Assembly (NCBI GenBank): GCA_021781535.1
Contig: JAJXWO010000008.1
Coordinates: 33,332 to 97,331, forward strand
Length of the DNA: 64,000 bases
Origin: Deltaproteobacteria bacterium
GTDB taxonomy: Bacteria > Desulfobacterota > Desulfuromonadia > Geobacterales > Pseudopelobacteraceae
Direction: 5' to 3'
Shown here: one piece after another, positions 36,435-45,742 of the stretch
Position numbering within the stretch: the stretch's first letter is position 1
Layout of the letters: every line of letters starts with the position of its first letter
The notes under the pieces: generated by a model
The model's input: only the letters and a program-made list of their open reading frames with translations
Told to the model about the DNA's origin: nothing
Databases searched by the model: none
Program-made: the position numbers and the translations under genes

Positions 36435-37304
36435 ATGCACATGAAAGCTTATTTTCAGGCTCTCCTTGCAATTCTCTTGTGGAGTGTGCTTGCTTTTCTG
36501 GGGCTGCAGCTGTCAAAGATGCCGCCATTTTTGCTGGTAGGCATTGCATTGTTGATTGGCGCTGCATGCAGCGTTCATAAAATTTCCCAGTGGCGGGTTT
36601 CCTTCGATGCATTGCTGTTGGGAATTTACGGGCTCTTCGGTTATCATTTCTGCTTCTTTATTGCATTAAGGAACGCACCACCTGTTGAAGCCAACCTGAT
36701 AAATTATTTATGGCCTCTTTTTATCGTGATGTTATCTCCGCTTTTTTTGCGTGCGTATTCCTTGAGGGTAAATCACATTCTTGCCGCATTTACCGGATTG
36801 GCCGGGGCCGCTTTTATTGTCACAGGCGGCAGGTTCAATTTTAATTCCGACTACCTGTTCGGTTATGCACTTGCGGCATTATCGGCTTTTATCTGGGCAA
36901 GCTATTCACTTATGGTCAAACGAATTAAACCTTTTCCTAATGCCTCAATTGGACTGTTCTGCTTTTGTTCAGGAATTCTTTCTCTCCTTATGCATTTTTT
37001 ACTGGAAAAAGAATATGTTTTTGCCTCTGGCGATTACCTGATGGTGCTGCTGTTAGGCCTTGGACCGATGGGCGCGGCTTTTTACCTGTGGAATGCTGCT
37101 CTTAAAAATGGTGATCCGCGGATTATAGGGTCACTCGCGTATCTCACCCCCATGTTGTCGACAATAATTCTTATTCTGACCGGTAACGGCTCATTCTCAT
37201 TCGTTACCATCATCGCAATGGTGCTCATAATCGGCGGTGCTGCCATAGGATCAATCTCTGCAGTACGGCCCATTTCTCATGATTTGCTCGAACAGTCGCG
37301 ATAG
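36435..37304 (+). CDS. EamA/DMT-family transporter
   Basis: 289-aa inner-membrane protein with about ten hydrophobic helices arranged as two five-helix EamA repeats (first LLWSVLAFLGLQL, second from about residue 145). The segment RNAPPVEANLINYLWPLFIVMLSP is typical of DMT metabolite exporters. Some relatives export aromatic amino acids (YddG), but substrate cannot be assigned. ATG 36435 has AGGAG 8 nt upstream and was preferred over an upstream in-frame start. It is divergent from the OmpA-like gene and convergent with htpG. Confidence 0.85.
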   Translation: MHMKAYFQALLAILLWSVLAFLGLQLSKMPPFLLVGIALLIGAACSVHKISQWRVSFDALLLGIYGLFGYHFCFFIALRNAPPVEANLINYLWPLFIVMLSPLFLRAYSLRVNHILAAFTGLAGAAFIVTGGRFNFNSDYLFGYALAALSAFIWASYSLMVKRIKPFPNASIGLFCFCSGILSLLMHFLLEKEYVFASGDYLMVLLLGLGPMGAAFYLWNAALKNGDPRIIGSLAYLTPMLSTIILILTGNGSFSFVTIIAMVLIIGGAAIGSISAVRPISHDLLEQSR

Positions 37305-37360
37305 GGCTGAATTGCTCACTCTACACTTCATTTGAGAGAAACAACTGCCGGGGGGCGCCC

Positions 37361-37400
37361 AAAACAAAAACGGCCTCCGGAATGTATGTCCGGAGGCCGT
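37361..37400 (-). terminator. Rho-independent terminator of htpG
   Basis: ACGGCCTCCGGA (37370-37381) and TCCGGAGGCCGT (37389-37400) form a perfect 12-bp stem with a 7-nt loop. On the minus strand it is followed by a T-rich run (complement of 37361-37370). It lies 28 nt beyond the htpG stop and may also block EamA read-through. Confidence 0.85.
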
Positions 37401-37428
37401 GCTGCAGTGTCAATCTGCCGTCAGCTAC

Positions 37429-39363
37429 TTACTGGGCAGCTTTAACCATAAGGTCACTGACCAGCTTTGTGAAACGGAGCGGATCTTTGATTGTCGATCC
37501 TTCGGTCAGGAGCGCCTGGTCATAGAGCAGGTCGGCATAGTCTGCCAGTGCTGCTGCCGAAGCATCTTTTTCGTGAATCGATGCCATTGCCTTCAAAATT
37601 GCATGGTCAGGATTCAGTTCCAGGATACGCTTGGATTCAGGAACTGCCTGGTTCATGGCTTTCATGATACGTTCCATGTTGGCGTTCATGCCGTATTCAT
37701 CTGCAACGAGACAACAGGCGCTATCGGTCAGTCGGTTGGAGAAACGAACCTCTTTGACCTTATCCTTCAGGCGATCGTTGATCAGCGAGATCAGGTCACT
37801 GAACTCTTTCTGGGCCTCTTCACGTTTCTTTTCTTTTTCCTTCTTCTCTTCTTCGGAATCCAGGCTGATATCGCCGCGGTCAACCGCTTTAAGAACTTTT
37901 TCGTTGTACTCAGTCAGCGACTGGACAACCCACTCGTCGACCGGGTCGGTCAGGAACAGTACTTCATATCCCTTGGCGCGGAACGCCTCCAGATGCGGCG
38001 ACTGCTCCAGCGTTTCGCGGCTTGCACCGGTGATATAGTATATATCTTTTTGAGCTTCCGGCATCCGGTCGGCGTATTCCTTCAGGGAAACAAAAGAACC
38101 GGCCTCAGTGGAAGTGCTTTCAAACAGGATCAGCTCCTGAAGTTTTTCCTTGTTGGCGTAGTCAAAATGCATACCTTCCTTGATGACCTGTCCGAACTCC
38201 TTCCAGAAGGTAACGTAATCATCGAAGTTTTGTTCCTTAACTTCCGAAAGTGTCGAAAGAATTTTGCCTACCAAGCTTTTCTGAATCCGTTTGATCTGGA
38301 CATCTTCCTGGAGGATTTCGCGTGACACATTCAACGGCAGATCTGACGAATCAACGACCCCTTTAACAAAGCGAAGGTAGTCCGGAATCAACTCTTCGCA
38401 CTTGTCGCTGATGAACACGCGGCGAACGTAGAGCTGAAGACCTTTCTTGCGGTCATTCATAAACATGTCGAACGGCTTTTTGGCAGGTAGATAGAGCAGT
38501 GCCTTGAATTCGCTGGCACCCTCGGCAGAAAAGTGAATCGTGCGGAACGGTGCATCGTAATCGTGGGAAACGTGTTTGTAGAACTCGGTGTACTCTTCCT
38601 CGGTAACATCGCTCTTGGGGCGGGCCCAGATGGCTTTCATCGAGTTAAGCGTCTGCTCTTCGGTCTTCTCGATGGTGCCGGCACCCTCGATCTCTTCGCC
38701 GTCAACTCCTTTGGGGGTTTCAGTGCGGGTAACATCCATCACTACCGGATACTGGATGTAGTCGGAGTATTTCTTGACGATCGAGCGGATTTTCCATTCA
38801 TCCAGATACGTCTTAAACTCCTCTTTGAGATGCAGCGTGATCTCGGTGCCGCGCATCTCTTTGGTGCACTCTTCGACTGTATAGCTGCCGTCGCCGCTTG
38901 ATTCCCAGCGGCAGCCATCCGTGGCTGTTCCACCTTTGCGGGTTTCCATTGTTACGCGGTCTGCCACCATGAACGAGGCATAAAAGCCGACGCCGAATTG
39001 CCCGATCATTTCGGGATTATCACTGGCTGCTTTTTCTTTCAGCGACTGCATGAACGCCTTGGTGCCGGAACGTGCGATAGTGCCGATGTTTTCTTCCACT
39101 TCAGCCATGTTCATACCGATGCCATTGTCGCGGATGACCAGGGTGCCGGCCTCTTTGTTCGGAATCAGTTTGATCTTCCAGTCGCTGTTTCCTTCCAGAA
39201 GTGATTCATCGGAATGTGATTCAAAGCGAATTTTGTCGATAGCATCGGAAGCGTTGGAAATCAGTTCGCGGAGAAAGATGTCTTTGTTGGAATAGAGTGA
39301 GTGGATTACCAGATCGAGCAATTGCTGAACTTCGGTCTGGAACTGTTTGGTGGTCTTGGACAT
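37429..39363 (-). CDS. htpG: Hsp90 chaperone HtpG
   Basis: 644-aa ATP-dependent chaperone. GHKL nucleotide-binding motifs are complete: [26 protein letters not shown] and [15 protein letters not shown]. The ATG at 39363 gives the family start [12 protein letters not shown] and has GGAG 11 nt upstream. The open frame upstream is an artefact. A charged stretch ([13 protein letters not shown] near 525-540) marks the C-terminal domain. It is transcribed away from the S1-domain gene across a 228-bp region with a 10-bp inverted repeat. Confidence 0.97.
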   Translation of the reverse strand: MSKTTKQFQTEVQQLLDLVIHSLYSNKDIFLRELISNASDAIDKIRFESHSDESLLEGNSDWKIKLIPNKEAGTLVIRDNGIGMNMAEVEENIGTIARSGTKAFMQSLKEKAASDNPEMIGQFGVGFYASFMVADRVTMETRKGGTATDGCRWESSGDGSYTVEECTKEMRGTEITLHLKEEFKTYLDEWKIRSIVKKYSDYIQYPVVMDVTRTETPKGVDGEEIEGAGTIEKTEEQTLNSMKAIWARPKSDVTEEEYTEFYKHVSHDYDAPFRTIHFSAEGASEFKALLYLPAKKPFDMFMNDRKKGLQLYVRRVFISDKCEELIPDYLRFVKGVVDSSDLPLNVSREILQEDVQIKRIQKSLVGKILSTLSEVKEQNFDDYVTFWKEFGQVIKEGMHFDYANKEKLQELILFESTSTEAGSFVSLKEYADRMPEAQKDIYYITGASRETLEQSPHLEAFRAKGYEVLFLTDPVDEWVVQSLTEYNEKVLKAVDRGDISLDSEEEKKEKEKKREEAQKEFSDLISLINDRLKDKVKEVRFSNRLTDSACCLVADEYGMNANMERIMKAMNQAVPESKRILELNPDHAILKAMASIHEKDASAAALADYADLLYDQALLTEGSTIKDPLRFTKLVSDLMVKAAQ

Positions 39364-39483
39364 AGTTGGTGCGTCTCCTTCGATGTGATGGAATCTGATA
39401 GCGTCAACATAATCACAATAGATCAGGTTTTCAAGGGGTGGCATTCAAAAAACCGGATTCAGTAAACTTCCGGCAGTATCTCT

Positions 39484-39511
39484 ACACAATTGATTATAGA
39501 TTCAATTGTGT
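39484..39511. promoter_or_regulatory. 10-bp inverted repeat between htpG and the S1-domain gene
   Basis: ACACAATTGA (39484-39493) and TCAATTGTGT (39502-39511) are perfect reverse complements around an 8-nt AT-only-plus-G centre. There is no T-tract and it lies in the divergent intergenic region, so it looks more like an operator than a terminator. It does not match the CIRCE element (TTAGCACTC-N9-GAGTGCTAA). The binding protein is unknown. Confidence 0.4.
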
Positions 39512-39591
39512 TATAGTTCAGTGCCAGTCAATCCGGCACCGGAAACTCATAACTTGAAATACACTTTTATGGTAAGAGGAGCGCTGAGCAC

Positions 39592-40824
39592 ATGAAAAGC
39601 AAGCATGATCTTGACGATGATGACATCATCGAGGAGACCGATGAAACAGAAGATGAAAGCTTTGCCGAGTTGTTTGAGCAGGATGACAAACAGGCTAAGA
39701 GATGGCTTGAGCCGGGGCAGAAGTTGACCGGGAAGGTTCTTAAAATCGGGAACGAATGGATCTTCATGGATACCGGCCAGAAAGGGGAGGGAGTCATCGA
39801 ACGGAAGGAATTCCTCGATATCGACGGCAACCTCACCGTAAAAGAAGGCGATGTCATCGCTGCTTATTTCCTCTCATCAAGCCATGGCGAGATGCGCTTT
39901 ACGACCAGGCTTGGCGGGAGTGCATCGGGCAGCACGCAACTGGAACAGGCGTGGCAGGCAGGAGTGCCGGTGGAAGGGGTGGTGGAGAAAGAAATCAAGG
40001 GTGGCTATGAGATCAAGCTGGGAGTAACTACCCGCGCGTTCTGTCCGTATTCCCAGATAGCGCTTCGGCGCGTTGAAAATCCGGAGGCGCTGATCGGCAC
40101 CCGTTTGACTTTCAGGATCAGCGAATATGCGGAAAACGGCCGTAATATCGTTGTATCCCGGCGCGCACTGCTTGAAGAGGAACAACGACGGTTGAAAGAA
40201 GAAGCGCAGGCCGGCATCAGCGAGGGTATGACTGTGGCTGGAACGGTGATTTCATTGCAGGATTATGGCGCATTTATCGATATTGGTGGCCTGGAAGGGC
40301 TGCTTCCGATATCCGAAATCGGTTGGAGCAGGGTAAAGGATGTTCGCGATGTACTGACGGTCGGCCAGCAACTGAAGGTCGTCATCAAATCAATCGATAC
40401 GGAAAAGGATCGAATCTCCCTCAGTATCAAGGATACCTTGGCTGACCCGTGGGACCAGGTGCCTGCCAAGTTCCCGGAAGGCTCTTTCCATACCGGGACG
40501 GTTGCCCGTCTCGATACTTTCGGCGCGTTTGTTACGTTGAGCGATGGCGTTGACGGACTGCTTCATATCTCGAAACTTGGTGCCGGCAAGCGGATAAACC
40601 ATCCTCGTGAAGTAGTCAAGGAAGGGGAACAGATCGAAATCAAGATTGAAAGCATCGACCGCGACAACCGCCGCATCTCACTTGCCTTGGCCGGTCCGGC
40701 CCGTGCTGCCGCTGAGGAAGAGGCAACCATGACGGAATTTCGCCGCCAGACAGATGATGCCCCCACGGGGATGGGGACGTTGGGGGATATGCTCCGTTCA
40801 AGAAATCAGAAAGGGAAGAAATAA
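39592..40824 (+). CDS. RNA-binding protein with four S1-like domains
   Basis: 410 aa. An acidic N-terminus (DLDDDDIIEETDETEDE) is followed by four S1-type OB folds: about 42-110 (LTGKVLKIGNEWIFMDTG), 123-195 (VEGVVEKEIKGGYEIKLG), 210-280 (VAGTVISLQDYGAFIDIGG) and 295-370 (HTGTVARLDTFGAFVTLSD). Domains three and four are canonical; the first two are divergent. It resembles ribosomal protein S1 and related cytoplasmic RNA chaperones, but with fewer domains than S1. The last 40 residues are flexible. The next gene starts 3 nt on. Confidence 0.85.
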   Translation: MKSKHDLDDDDIIEETDETEDESFAELFEQDDKQAKRWLEPGQKLTGKVLKIGNEWIFMDTGQKGEGVIERKEFLDIDGNLTVKEGDVIAAYFLSSSHGEMRFTTRLGGSASGSTQLEQAWQAGVPVEGVVEKEIKGGYEIKLGVTTRAFCPYSQIALRRVENPEALIGTRLTFRISEYAENGRNIVVSRRALLEEEQRRLKEEAQAGISEGMTVAGTVISLQDYGAFIDIGGLEGLLPISEIGWSRVKDVRDVLTVGQQLKVVIKSIDTEKDRISLSIKDTLADPWDQVPAKFPEGSFHTGTVARLDTFGAFVTLSDGVDGLLHISKLGAGKRINHPREVVKEGEQIEIKIESIDRDNRRISLALAGPARAAAEEEATMTEFRRQTDDAPTGMGTLGDMLRSRNQKGKK

Positions 40825-40827
40825 GCG

Positions 40828-41160
40828 ATGGCTGACATCTCTGTCGAAGATCCTGATTGGGATAACCGTTGCAAACAGTGCGGGCGCTGCTGCTTTGAAA
40901 AGATTGAAGACGAGCGCGGCAATATTTTCTATACCCAGACCGCCTGTCGTTTTCTTGATATAGTCAGTCGCGAGTGCAAAATTTTCGAGCGGCGTTTTGA
41001 GATTAATCCCAGCTGTATAAAATTAACTCCGGAACTGGTCCAGACATTGCGTTGGCTTCCCCGTGACTGCGGGTACCGCCGCAAACATATTGAATCTGCC
41101 GCGCCATCCGCTAAGAACAAGAAGCACAAGCATTCGCTACGCAACATTCCGGGGAAATAA
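40828..41160 (+). CDS. Small YkgJ/YcgN-like cysteine-cluster protein
   Basis: 110 aa with cysteines in the order C-x2-C-x2-CC (RCKQCGRCCFE), then ACRFLD, RECKIFERR, PSC and RDCGYRR. This is the UPF0153/UPF0260-type putative metal-binding family. Function is unknown. It is translated 3 nt after the S1-domain gene. Its 3' end overlaps the convergent metF gene by 24 nt. Confidence 0.75.
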   Translation: MADISVEDPDWDNRCKQCGRCCFEKIEDERGNIFYTQTACRFLDIVSRECKIFERRFEINPSCIKLTPELVQTLRWLPRDCGYRRKHIESAAPSAKNKKHKHSLRNIPGK

Positions 41161-42021
41161 TCCCTCAACAAGTTCTGCTACCACTTCGGCACGGTTAAGC
41201 GTGTAGATATGCACACCGGGAACTCCTGATTCGAGGAGTTCCCGGATCTGTTTTCGGGCATGGGCCATTCCGACTTTTTGTACTGCGGCAGCTCCTCCGG
41301 TTACGTCCGCCTGTTCAAGTTCGGCAAGAAAATCAGCCGGAATAGTCGCTCCGCACAGTGAAATAATTTTTTTTATGACTTTCAGGCTGACGACCGGCAG
41401 AATGCCAGGGATGATCGGTTTGGTAATCCCCGCCTCACGAGCTCGTTTCACAAAGCTGTGATAGAGGGCGTTGTCAAAAAACAGCTGGGTTATGACAAGG
41501 TCCGACCCACAGTCCTGTTTTAATTTCAAAAAAGCCAGGTCCGCTTCCGGGCTCTCAGCTTCAGGGTGCATTTCGGGGTAACCTGCCACCGCGATACCCA
41601 GAGCGGGAAATGAAGTGCGCATCAGAGAAACAAGGTCGGAAGCATGCCGCAGGGAAGGGGATGTGGTGGGGACTGCCGTTCCATTCTGAGGCAGGTCGCC
41701 GCGCAGAGCCAGTACATTGTCAACGCCGGCAGCAGCCAGTTCGTTCAGAAAAAGATTGATTTCGTCAGGCGTCGATCCGATGCAGGTCAGGTGTGCCATC
41801 GTTTCCAACCCATAGTCATTCTGCAGCCGTGTGACGATTTCGAGAGAATCCGCGTTGGTGCTTCCTCCGGCTCCATACGTAACAGAGGCAAAAAGCGGGT
41901 TCAACTGTGCAAGATGCTGTACTGTCTGAAAAAAGGCGGGCCAGTCGTCACGATTTTTGGGCGGGTAAAACTCAAGTGAAATAAATTGTTCGTCGTGGCG
42001 AATTGAATCAATGACTTTCAT
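41137..42021 (-). CDS. metF: Methylenetetrahydrofolate reductase
   Basis: 294-aa FAD-dependent TIM-barrel enzyme reducing 5,10-methylene-THF to 5-methyl-THF for methionine synthesis. Motifs: SLEFYPPKN near residue 19, SVTYGAGGS, HLTCIGSTPDE and NVLALRGDLPQ, all characteristic of MetF. The ATG at 42021 has GGAG close upstream and gives MKVIDSI. A start seven residues earlier is less likely. The 24-nt tail-to-tail overlap with the Cys-cluster gene is unusual. Confidence 0.95.
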   Translation of the reverse strand: MKVIDSIRHDEQFISLEFYPPKNRDDWPAFFQTVQHLAQLNPLFASVTYGAGGSTNADSLEIVTRLQNDYGLETMAHLTCIGSTPDEINLFLNELAAAGVDNVLALRGDLPQNGTAVPTTSPSLRHASDLVSLMRTSFPALGIAVAGYPEMHPEAESPEADLAFLKLKQDCGSDLVITQLFFDNALYHSFVKRAREAGITKPIIPGILPVVSLKVIKKIISLCGATIPADFLAELEQADVTGGAAAVQKVGMAHARKQIRELLESGVPGVHIYTLNRAEVVAELVEGLFPRNVA

Positions 42022-42136
42022 AGCTCTCCAGAGGATCGGCACGATTATAACGTCTCATGCAGATGTTTACAGACCACTCTTTTATATAAAAATGAAAACA
42101 AATAGCAACAGAAAGATTCCACTTCTGATTTTTGAA

Positions 42137-42166
42137 TTGACAGTATACAACAGGATGACGTATACA
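42137..42166 (+). promoter_or_regulatory. Candidate sigma-70 promoter of the DUF815 gene
   Basis: TTGACA (42137-42142) is separated by 18 nt from TATACA (42161-42166), about 100 nt before the ATPase start. The octamer GTATACAA occurs at 42143 and again at 42160, overlapping the -10 box, which could be a regulator site. Sequence inference only. Confidence 0.45.
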
Positions 42167-42264
42167 AACTGACCTCATTTTAGTGTATTTTACCAGCTAG
42201 TTAGCGGTCGGTGGCCTACGTTGAATGATCATCTTACCTGCCGGAAAAAAGAGAGTCTAAAACC

Positions 42265-43149
42265 ATGTTTAATCTGAAACCAGATGTTGTCGCACGTCTT
42301 GAGCGTGTCCTGAGCTCCGTTGAAATGCTCCTCCCCAAAGCAGTTGCTCGCATTGACTGGGAGCACTGCCATGCCGCAAACTGGCGGCGCCATTCTTTTT
42401 CTGGGTACCTTGAACCCGTTCGGGTAACCGATACAACTATGTTGAAGGAGTTGCTCGGTGTCGAGGAACAAAAAGAAATAATGATCAGCAACACCCGACA
42501 ATTCCTGTCCGGACTACCGGCTAATAACGCCCTGCTGTGGGGGTCGCGCGGTTCCGGAAAATCTTCGCTGGTCAAGGCGCTGCTGAACGAATTTGCTCCG
42601 CAGGGATTGCGCTTTATACAGGTTGAAAAAGAAGACCTCATCTACCTTTCTGAGATATTCACCGCTGTTGAGAACCAGCCGTACCGGTTTATTCTGCTCT
42701 GCGATGACCTGACGTTTGAAGTTGGTGAACTGAGCTATAAAATGCTTAAAAGTGCACTGGATGGGTCGGTCTATTCAGCACCGGAAAATGTCCTTATCTA
42801 CGTGACCTCCAATCGCCGCCATCTTCTGCCCGAATACGAATCGGACCACCTGGGAGGCAAGTTCGTTAAAGGAGAACTGCAGCAGAGCGAGGCAATGGAG
42901 GAGAAAGTTTCACTCTCGGATCGTTTCGGCATCTGGGTCGCTTTTTATGCATTTTCTCAGGATCGCTACCTGGATGCAGTACGCCTGAATGTTGAAAAGG
43001 AATGCAGTCAGCGTAATGTTAAAATCCCCTGGAGCGATGAAATTGAACGCGATGCAATTCAGTGGTCGCATGACAAGAGCAAACGCTGTGGACGAACCGC
43101 ATATCAATTTGCTAAAAACTGGGTCGGACGGCACTTGCTGACAGCGTGA
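42265..43149 (+). CDS. DUF815-family AAA+ ATPase
   Basis: 294 aa, matching the DUF815 family of bacterial P-loop ATPases. Walker A is GSRGSGKSS near residue 93, Walker B is FILLCDDLTFE (about 145-155), and the sensor region is LIYVTSNRRHLLPEY. It ends with FAKNWVGRHL. The family is widespread, but its role is not settled. Predicted cytoplasmic. It sits upstream of fur but is separated by a promoter, so coregulation is uncertain. Confidence 0.85.
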   Translation: MFNLKPDVVARLERVLSSVEMLLPKAVARIDWEHCHAANWRRHSFSGYLEPVRVTDTTMLKELLGVEEQKEIMISNTRQFLSGLPANNALLWGSRGSGKSSLVKALLNEFAPQGLRFIQVEKEDLIYLSEIFTAVENQPYRFILLCDDLTFEVGELSYKMLKSALDGSVYSAPENVLIYVTSNRRHLLPEYESDHLGGKFVKGELQQSEAMEEKVSLSDRFGIWVAFYAFSQDRYLDAVRLNVEKECSQRNVKIPWSDEIERDAIQWSHDKSKRCGRTAYQFAKNWVGRHLLTA

Positions 43150-43181
43150 TAAGATTTTTTCTTTTGGTAGTTATTTTCAGC

Positions 43182-43210
43182 TTGTAATTTTCATTCGCCC
43201 TCTCTATATT
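43182..43210 (+). promoter_or_regulatory. Candidate fur promoter
   Basis: TTGTAA (43182-43187), 17-nt spacer, TATATT (43205-43210). It lies about 30 nt before the fur ATG. The -10 box overlaps the palindrome at 43207-43227. Confidence 0.5.
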
Positions 43211-43227
43211 GATATTCATGTTCAATA
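43207..43227. promoter_or_regulatory. Imperfect palindrome overlapping the fur promoter
   Basis: TATTGA (43207-43212) and TCAATA (43222-43227) flank a 9-nt AT-rich centre. The 21-bp size and A/T composition resemble Fur-box-like sites, though it is not a close match to GATAATGATAATCATTATC. Autoregulation of fur is a plausible use. Low confidence. Confidence 0.3.
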
Positions 43228-43238
43228 AGGGAGGGCGA

Positions 43239-43670
43239 ATGATTCTCGAAAAAAAGAAGATATTCAACGATTTTGCGGCATCCAAAGGACTTCGTTCCAC
43301 CCGTCAGCGTGATATCATCCTCGATATATTCCTCTCCACTCATCAGCATGTCAGCGTTGAAGAACTCTATCTCAAAATAAAAACCAGCAATCCGGGCATC
43401 GGGTACGCAACAGTGTATCGCACCCTCAAGTTGTTTTCGGAAGCCGGACTTGCCCGTGAAATTCTGCTGCATGACGGTCAAACACGGTATGAACACGTCG
43501 TAGCCGGCGAGCATCATGACCACCTGGTTTGTACCGGTTGCAACTCCATCATTGAATTTGAGGATGAGACCATTGAGAAATTGCAGAAGGAAATCGCCGC
43601 CCGCCACGGTTTCCTGATTAAAAATCACAAGCTGGAAATTTACGGCCTCTGCGCCGCCTGCAGGCAATAA
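43239..43670 (+). CDS. fur: Fur-family metal-dependent regulator
   Basis: 143 aa. A winged-helix DNA-binding domain (residues about 12-80, with TRQRDIILDIFL and the GIGYATVYRTLK recognition helix) is followed by the dimerisation domain with HHDHLVCTGC and a final CAAC, giving the metal site (His cluster) and structural zinc CxxC pairs. Start ATG 43239 has AAGGGAGG 4-6 nt upstream. Immediately upstream of feoB, it is most likely Fur itself, repressing iron uptake when Fe2+ is plentiful. A PerR or Zur function cannot be excluded. Confidence 0.9.
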   Translation: MILEKKKIFNDFAASKGLRSTRQRDIILDIFLSTHQHVSVEELYLKIKTSNPGIGYATVYRTLKLFSEAGLAREILLHDGQTRYEHVVAGEHHDHLVCTGCNSIIEFEDETIEKLQKEIAARHGFLIKNHKLEIYGLCAACRQ

Positions 43671-43676
43671 TTACTG

Positions 43677-43702
43677 ATACCCTTCGTGTGCTTGGAGGGT
43701 AT
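43677..43702 (+). terminator. Weak hairpin between fur and feoB
   Basis: ATACCCT (43677-43683) pairs with AGGGTAT (43696-43702) over a 12-nt loop and is followed by TGTTTTC. It could attenuate read-through from fur into feoB. Short stem, so low confidence. Confidence 0.3.
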
Positions 43703-43756
43703 TGTTTTCGTAACCAACTGAAAATGAATGTCAAAAGCATAACAAGGAATAGAGAT

Positions 43757-45742
43757 ATGGCTCCATGCTGTACCAAACAGACAGAAATACCGTTGAGCGG
43801 AAATGCCAGAAAAGTTGCTCTGGTTGGTAATCCCAATGTCGGCAAGAGCGTACTGTTCAACGCGTTAACCGGCGCCTACGTAACCGTATCCAATTATCCC
43901 GGCACTTCGGTAGAAGTCGCGCGGGGAAGCGCTGTCATAAATGGGCAGCAGTGGGAGGTGATCGACACTCCCGGGATGTACTCAATCCACACGATTACCG
44001 AAGAGGAGCGGGTAGCCCGGGAGATCTTGCTGCATGAGACCCCCGATGTGGTAATTCACGTGCTTGATGCCCGCAACCTCGAACGGATGCTGGCTATGAC
44101 AATCCAGCTGATAGAAGCCGGACTGCCGGTAATCCTGGTTGTCAATATTCTGGATGAAGCCGAGCGGATGGGGCTTACCATCGATTTGAAACTGCTGCAG
44201 CAGAAGCTCGGCATTTCGGTGATCGGCGCGGCCACAGCGCGTAAACGCGGTATTGACGAAATCCGTTCGGCAATGAATGCCTACCGTTGTTCATGCGAGC
44301 AGCAACGCTTCGAATACAGCCGTTTGCTCGAACGCGACATCAATGAGGTGATCTGTCTGATGCAGGGGGAGTATACTCTTTCCTACCGCGCACTCGCGTT
44401 ACTGTTGTTGCAGCAGGATGAGGAAATTGCCGAACTGGTGCGCCACCGCGAAGGTGACGGCTTTGCGCCGCTCTCTGAAAAAATTCGCGAAATTGCCTTT
44501 GATCGTCGTGAATCATTTCATCTCGACCTGTCTCTGGAACGCAACGAAATGGTCAGGCGGATTCTTACCGGAGTCTTTGCCGCTCCGGAAAAACGGGTGG
44601 TGACTCCGGCCGAGCGCCTGTCACGTCTTGCGGTGCAGCCGTTGACCGGCGTGCCTCTGCTGCTGATCGTGCTCTACTTCGGGTTGTACCAGTTCGTAGG
44701 CGTCTTCGGGGCCGGCACACTGGTGGACTTTCTGGAGAAACGTTTTTTTGTCCAGTTATTTAATCCCTGGATCACCGATACGGTCAAGTCCCTGATCCCC
44801 TGGGAAATCATTCAAGAGCTGTTTGTCGGTGAATACGGCATCATTACCCTCGGCATCCGCTATGCGGTCGGCATCATTTTGCCGATAGTGGCCACGTTCT
44901 TCATATTCTTTTCCTTTCTGGAAGATACCGGTTACTTTCCGCGCCTGGCGTTGCTGGTTGACCGTATCTTCAAGCATTTCGGTCTTACCGGCCGGGCGGT
45001 TATTCCGATGGTGCTCGGCTTTGGCTGCGATACCATGGCAACCATGGTTACCCGGACCCTTGAGACCACCCGGGAGCGTGTCATCGCCACCATCCTCCTC
45101 TCGCTGACGATTCCCTGTTCGGCTCAACTCGGGGTGATCATGTCGCTCCTCTCCAAGTATCCCGGAGCCCTGGCGGTCTGGAGTGGCTGTCTGCTGCTGC
45201 TGTTCATCGTAGTCGGGATGCTCTCGGCAAAAATCCTTCCCGGCGAAGCGCCCATGTTCTACATGGAGCTTCCCCCGATGCGCATGCCTCAGTTTGGCAA
45301 CGTTGTTACCAAAACCTATACCCGGATGCAGTGGTACTTCCTGGAAATTTTGCCGCTGTTTGTACTGGCCTCGGTTCTCCTCTGGCTGGGAAAGATCACC
45401 GGCTTCTTCGAGAAGATGGTTAACGCCATGACTCCGGTGATGGCCTCCATCGGTTTGCCGAAAGAAACGGCAGTAGCCTTTATCTTCGGCTTTTTCCGCC
45501 GCGATTACGGTGCCGCCGGCCTGTACGAACTGCAGACCAAGGGCTTGATGGATGCCCGACAACTCACCGTGGCCGCTGTGACATTAACGCTCTTCATCCC
45601 CTGCATAGCCCAGTTCCTGATTATGAAGAAAGAACGGGGGTGGAAGGTTGCCGGCACCATCGGGGTTTTTGTCAGTTTGTTTGCCTTCGGCAGCGGCTAT
45701 GTCCTGAATAAGGCATTGCTCGTGACGGGATTACTGTCATGA
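43757..45742 (+). CDS. feoB: Ferrous iron transporter FeoB
   Basis: 661-aa GTP-gated Fe2+ importer. The cytosolic G domain has G1 GNPNVGKS (24-31), G3 DTPG (70-73) and G4 NILD. A membrane region with about eight helices follows from about residue 295 (FGLYQFVGVFGAG ...), including the conserved pore segments FGCDTMATM and FIFGFFRRDYGA. It is shorter than E. coli FeoB. ATG 43757 has AAGGA 8 nt upstream. ATG 43724 is possible. It overlaps the small Cys-rich gene by 4 nt. No stand-alone feoA precedes it. A FeoA domain is found fused to the regulator downstream. Confidence 0.95.
   Translation: MAPCCTKQTEIPLSGNARKVALVGNPNVGKSVLFNALTGAYVTVSNYPGTSVEVARGSAVINGQQWEVIDTPGMYSIHTITEEERVAREILLHETPDVVIHVLDARNLERMLAMTIQLIEAGLPVILVVNILDEAERMGLTIDLKLLQQKLGISVIGAATARKRGIDEIRSAMNAYRCSCEQQRFEYSRLLERDINEVICLMQGEYTLSYRALALLLLQQDEEIAELVRHREGDGFAPLSEKIREIAFDRRESFHLDLSLERNEMVRRILTGVFAAPEKRVVTPAERLSRLAVQPLTGVPLLLIVLYFGLYQFVGVFGAGTLVDFLEKRFFVQLFNPWITDTVKSLIPWEIIQELFVGEYGIITLGIRYAVGIILPIVATFFIFFSFLEDTGYFPRLALLVDRIFKHFGLTGRAVIPMVLGFGCDTMATMVTRTLETTRERVIATILLSLTIPCSAQLGVIMSLLSKYPGALAVWSGCLLLLFIVVGMLSAKILPGEAPMFYMELPPMRMPQFGNVVTKTYTRMQWYFLEILPLFVLASVLLWLGKITGFFEKMVNAMTPVMASIGLPKETAVAFIFGFFRRDYGAAGLYELQTKGLMDARQLTVAAVTLTLFIPCIAQFLIMKKERGWKVAGTIGVFVSLFAFGSGYVLNKALLVTGLLS

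Noticed and set aside
37399..38325. 308-codon plus-strand frame opposite htpG
   Set aside because: Phe/Leu-rich antisense of htpG codons. It resembles a membrane protein only because of composition, and it begins within the htpG terminator region.
44756..45562. 268-codon minus-strand frame opposite feoB
   Set aside because: Gln/His/Asp-rich shadow of a membrane-protein gene; no support.
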